DNA from: Marinosulfonomonas sp.
Lineage (GTDB): Bacteria; Pseudomonadota; Alphaproteobacteria; Rhodobacterales; Rhodobacteraceae
Assembly (NCBI GenBank): GCA_015494385.1
Contig: WGBJ01000239.1
Coordinates: 1-7,913, forward strand
Length of the DNA: 7,913 nucleotides
Reading direction: 5' to 3'
Both the position numbers and the translations under genes were made by a program. Under the pieces are notes generated by a model. The model did no database searches and had not been told where the DNA came from. It saw nothing but the letters and a program-made list of their open reading frames with translations. Of the stretch, positions 5,695 to 7,913 are shown in pieces (within the stretch, counting starts at the first letter, position 1; each line of letters begins with the position of its first letter).

Positions 5695-6708
5695 TCAGGT
5701 GCTTTCGGTTATTTCGGGGCGATCCTGCACATGTTGCAGGGCGGCGTCCAGCACTTCCAGCCCCGCACCGTCCTTGTGCGCGCCCTCGGACAGGGTGCGC
5801 CGCCAGCCGCGTGCGCCGGGGCGGCCCGCAAACAGGCCCAGCATATGACGGGTGATCTGGTTCAGACGCCCCCCGTCGGCCAAATGGCGGGCGATATAGG
5901 GGCGCATTTCCCCGACCACTTCAAAGGTGGTTTTGCGCCCTGCCCCGCCGAAAATCTCCTGATCCGCCCCCAGCAGAACCGCGTCCGGCGTATGGTAGGC
6001 CGCGCGGCCGATCATCACCCCGTCCAGCCCCGCATCCAGAAACCCGCGTGCCTGATCCAGCGTGGTGATACCGCCATTGACCGAAAGGTGCAGATCGGGG
6101 AATTCGCGTTTCATTTGCAGCACCAGATCGTAATCCAGCGGCGGCACATCGCGGTTTTCCTTGGGGCTGAGGCCCTGCAACCACGCCTTGCGGGCGTGGA
6201 TGGTGAAGCGTGTGACACCGGCGGCGCGGACCGTTTCAAGGAAGGCGGGCAGGATTTCGCGTGGTTCCTGCTTGTCCACGCCAATGCGGCATTTCACGGT
6301 GATTTCAACGTCCGAGGCGGCGATCATTTCGGCGCAACACCCGGCCACCAGTGCGGGGTTTTCCATCAGCACCGCGCCAAAACTGCCCGATTGCACCCGG
6401 TCCGAGGGGCAGCCGACGTTCAGGTTGACCTCGTCATAGCCCTCGTCACAGCAAATGCGGGTGGCGGCGGCCAGTTCTGCCGGATCAGACCCGCCCAGTT
6501 GCACGGCGACGGGATGTTCCGCCGGATCGAACCGCAACAGATGCCGCGCCTTGCCGCGCACCAGTGCGGGGGATGTGACCATTTCGGTATAAAGCAGCGC
6601 GCGGGCCGACATCAGCCGGTGCAGATAGCGGCAATGGCGGTTGGTCCAGTCCATCATCGGGGCGACGGACAGGCGGGCGGCGGCGCGGGTTTCGGTTGCT
6701 TGGGTCAT
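5695..6708 (-). CDS. dusA: tRNA-dihydrouridine synthase A
   Basis: FMN-dependent enzyme that reduces uridine to dihydrouridine in the D-loop of tRNA (U20/U20a in the E. coli enzyme). The 337-residue TIM barrel shows the FMN-site start SVAPMMDWTNRHCRY (14-28), the catalytic Cys100 in NLNVGCPSDRVQ (95-106), Lys139 in VKCRIG, His171 in TIHARKAWLQGLSPKENR (169-186, diagnostic for DusA over DusB/C), VNGGI near 211-215, and a helical C-terminal domain with LGLFAGRPGARGWRRTLSE. Everything expected is present, so it should be active. The gene lies 81 bases after sulP and ends one base before the TSUP start. No clear promoter or SD is seen upstream. Confidence 0.96.
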   Translation of the reverse strand: MTQATETRAAARLSVAPMMDWTNRHCRYLHRLMSARALLYTEMVTSPALVRGKARHLLRFDPAEHPVAVQLGGSDPAELAAATRICCDEGYDEVNLNVGCPSDRVQSGSFGAVLMENPALVAGCCAEMIAASDVEITVKCRIGVDKQEPREILPAFLETVRAAGVTRFTIHARKAWLQGLSPKENRDVPPLDYDLVLQMKREFPDLHLSVNGGITTLDQARGFLDAGLDGVMIGRAAYHTPDAVLLGADQEIFGGAGRKTTFEVVGEMRPYIARHLADGGRLNQITRHMLGLFAGRPGARGWRRTLSEGAHKDGAGLEVLDAALQHVQDRPEITEST

Positions 6709-6744
6709 GTGGTCTGTTTACGGGGCGGGGATAAAAGATTCCAT

Positions 6745-6780
6745 GCCTGCGGCGCGGATATTTAGGCGAAAAAGAAACAG
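6745..6780. repeat. Post-stop hairpin/AAATA element, copy B
   Basis: It shares with copy A the pattern GCCT-N-CGGCG, then TATTT, GG and an AAAAGAA tract. The stem changes one T-A pair of copy A to G-C (third base of the CCTNC arm region and its partner), which keeps pairing, although the outermost pair is lost. It starts ten bases after the sulP stop on the minus strand. Two copies of GGGGCGGGG (6722-6730 and 6781-6789) bracket it. Confidence 0.5.
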
Positions 6781-6789
6781 GGGGCGGGG

Positions 6790-7913
6790 TTATCCGGACA
6801 GCGTATCAATCGCCTGATGCTGTGACAGGAACACCTGCCCCGTCAGTTCCTCCAGCAGGTCGGTGCGTTTGAGGCGGTCCATCACGGGGCCTTTGACTTC
6901 GGACAGGTGCAGTTTCAGGCCAAGGCTGTGTAGGCGGTGGTTTATGGCCTCGATTGATTCCAGCGCGCTGGTGTCGATTTCGTTCACCGCCGAACACATC
7001 AACACCACATGGCGCAGGTCCTTGTCGCCAGTCACGCGGTCAAGGATGTAGTCCTCAAGGTAGCGGGCGTTGGCGAAATACAGGCTTTCGTCAATGCGGA
7101 TGGTCAGGATGTGCGGCGTGGTTTCCACCGCGTGACGCAGGATATTGCGGAAATGCTCGGTGCCCGGCACACGGCCCACTTCGGCCACATGCGGGCGCGA
7201 GGTTTTGTAGAGGAACAGCGCCAGTGACAGCAAAACACCTGCGGTGACGCCGATTTTGACGCCAAAACCGAGGGTCGCCAGCAGGGTGACGGCGACCGCC
7301 AGAAAATCAGGTTTGGAATAGGCCCATGTTTTGCGCAGCATCGACAGGTCCAGCAGGGACAGAACCGCCACGATGATGATCGAAGACAGCGCGGCCTTTG
7401 GCAGGTAATAAAGGGCAGGCGTCAGGAACAGGGCGGCCAGCAGGATGCCGATGGCGGTCATACCGCCCGCCGCCGGTGTGCGGGCGCCGGAATCAAAATT
7501 CACCACCGAGCGCGAAAAGCCGCCGGTCACAGGATAACCGCCGGAGATGGCCGAGGCGACATTGGCTGCGCCAAGGCCGATCAGTTCCTGATCCGGTATG
7601 ATGCGTTGGCGGCGGCGTGCGGCCAGCGTTTGGCCCACGGAAACGGATTCAACAAAACCGATGATCGAGATCAGAATCGCCGAAACCAGCAATTGCCCCC
7701 AGAGTTCCGCGTCAAACACCGGCACGGTCAGCGGCGGGATGCCACGGGGCAGTTTGCCGACGATCGCCACGCCGCGCTGGTCCAGTTGCAAGGCCCAAAC
7801 CGCGAATGTGGTGGCGGCCACGATCACAAGCGGGCCGGTTTTGGACAGGATGGTCACCAGCCGCGCAGGCAGGCCGGTGCGGTTCAGAAGGGGTTTCAGC
7901 CCCTTGCGTGCCC
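6790..7913 (-). CDS. SulP family anion transporter with STAS domain (5' end outside window)
   Basis: C-terminal part of an inner-membrane SulP (SLC26-like) anion transporter. The frame is open to the window edge, so the start and about the first third of a usual 550-600 residue protein are missing. A GTG at 7857 is in frame but is not the likely start, because the preceding codons (reading ARKGLKPLLNRTGLP) fit the family. From that GTG, residues 85-130 carry the SulP core: IIPDQELIGLGAANVASAISGGYPVTGGFSRS and NFDSGARTP. More membrane helices follow to about 217. A cytoplasmic STAS domain covers about 245-350, with the NEIDTSALESI motif (292-302) that in regulatory STAS proteins holds the phosphorylated Ser/Thr. 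The substrate may be sulfate, bicarbonate or another anion. Stop TAA, 81 bases before dusA. Confidence 0.92.
   Translation of the reverse strand, partial: ARKGLKPLLNRTGLPARLVTILSKTGPLVIVAATTFAVWALQLDQRGVAIVGKLPRGIPPLTVPVFDAELWGQLLVSAILISIIGFVESVSVGQTLAARRRQRIIPDQELIGLGAANVASAISGGYPVTGGFSRSVVNFDSGARTPAAGGMTAIGILLAALFLTPALYYLPKAALSSIIIVAVLSLLDLSMLRKTWAYSKPDFLAVAVTLLATLGFGVKIGVTAGVLLSLALFLYKTSRPHVAEVGRVPGTEHFRNILRHAVETTPHILTIRIDESLYFANARYLEDYILDRVTGDKDLRHVVLMCSAVNEIDTSALESIEAINHRLHSLGLKLHLSEVKGPVMDRLKRTDLLEELTGQVFLSQHQAIDTLSG

Noticed and set aside
5590..6765. A 391-codon plus-strand open frame opposite dusA and the TSUP start
   Set aside because: The translation is Gly/His/Gln-rich with no family signature, and it lies over the clear dusA frame, so it is a shadow.
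7855..7857. GTG at 7857 as the real start of the SulP gene
   Set aside because: The frame stays open to the window edge with plausible SulP residues, and starting here would remove most of the membrane domain.

Overview
The window looks like ordinary chromosome of an alphaproteobacterium, most likely a member of the Rhodobacteraceae (Roseobacter group). The reasons are a high G+C content, a complete tatA-tatB-tatC set with strongly charged tails, a DUF815 AAA+ ATPase joined to tatC, a YafY-type WYL regulator, and a short post-stop hairpin/AAATA element of a kind I associate with Rhodobacteraceae intergenic DNA. The assignment comes from gene content and recognition, not from a database search.

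Layout. At 1-1143 (+) is the 3' part of a lipoprotein gene encoding two LysM domains and a LytM/M23 domain that has lost its zinc ligands, an NlpD-like cell-division factor. It converges at 1144-1214 on a four-gene minus-strand operon read from about 3870 down to 1215: tatA, tatB, tatC and a DUF815 ATPase, with ATGA overlaps at tatB/tatC and tatC/ATPase. A 246-bp divergent region (3856-4101) separates tatA from a plus-strand WYL regulator (4102-4779). It carries a perfect 8+8 bp inverted repeat that is a good operator candidate. The regulator converges across an 89-bp hairpin-rich spacer on a second minus-strand block: sulP (6790 to the window end, 5' end missing), dusA (5695-6708) and a TSUP permease (4869-5693).

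How the genes work together. TatABC moves folded proteins across the inner membrane. In E. coli the amidases AmiA and AmiC, which are switched on by NlpD/EnvC-type LytM factors, are Tat substrates, so the nearby NlpD-like gene has a plausible but indirect link. DusA makes dihydrouridine in tRNA. SulP and TSUP are anion transport families often linked to sulfate, sulfite or related sulfur anions. The two transporters flank dusA, and the TSUP start lies one base from the dusA stop.

I did not find a new defence system, mobile element, CRISPR array or RNA gene. The points most worth a second look are the oppositely charged tails of TatB (about +21) and TatC (about -22), the dyad between tatA and the WYL regulator, the degenerate LytM active site, and two diverged copies of a short element just after the stop codons of the TSUP and sulP genes.
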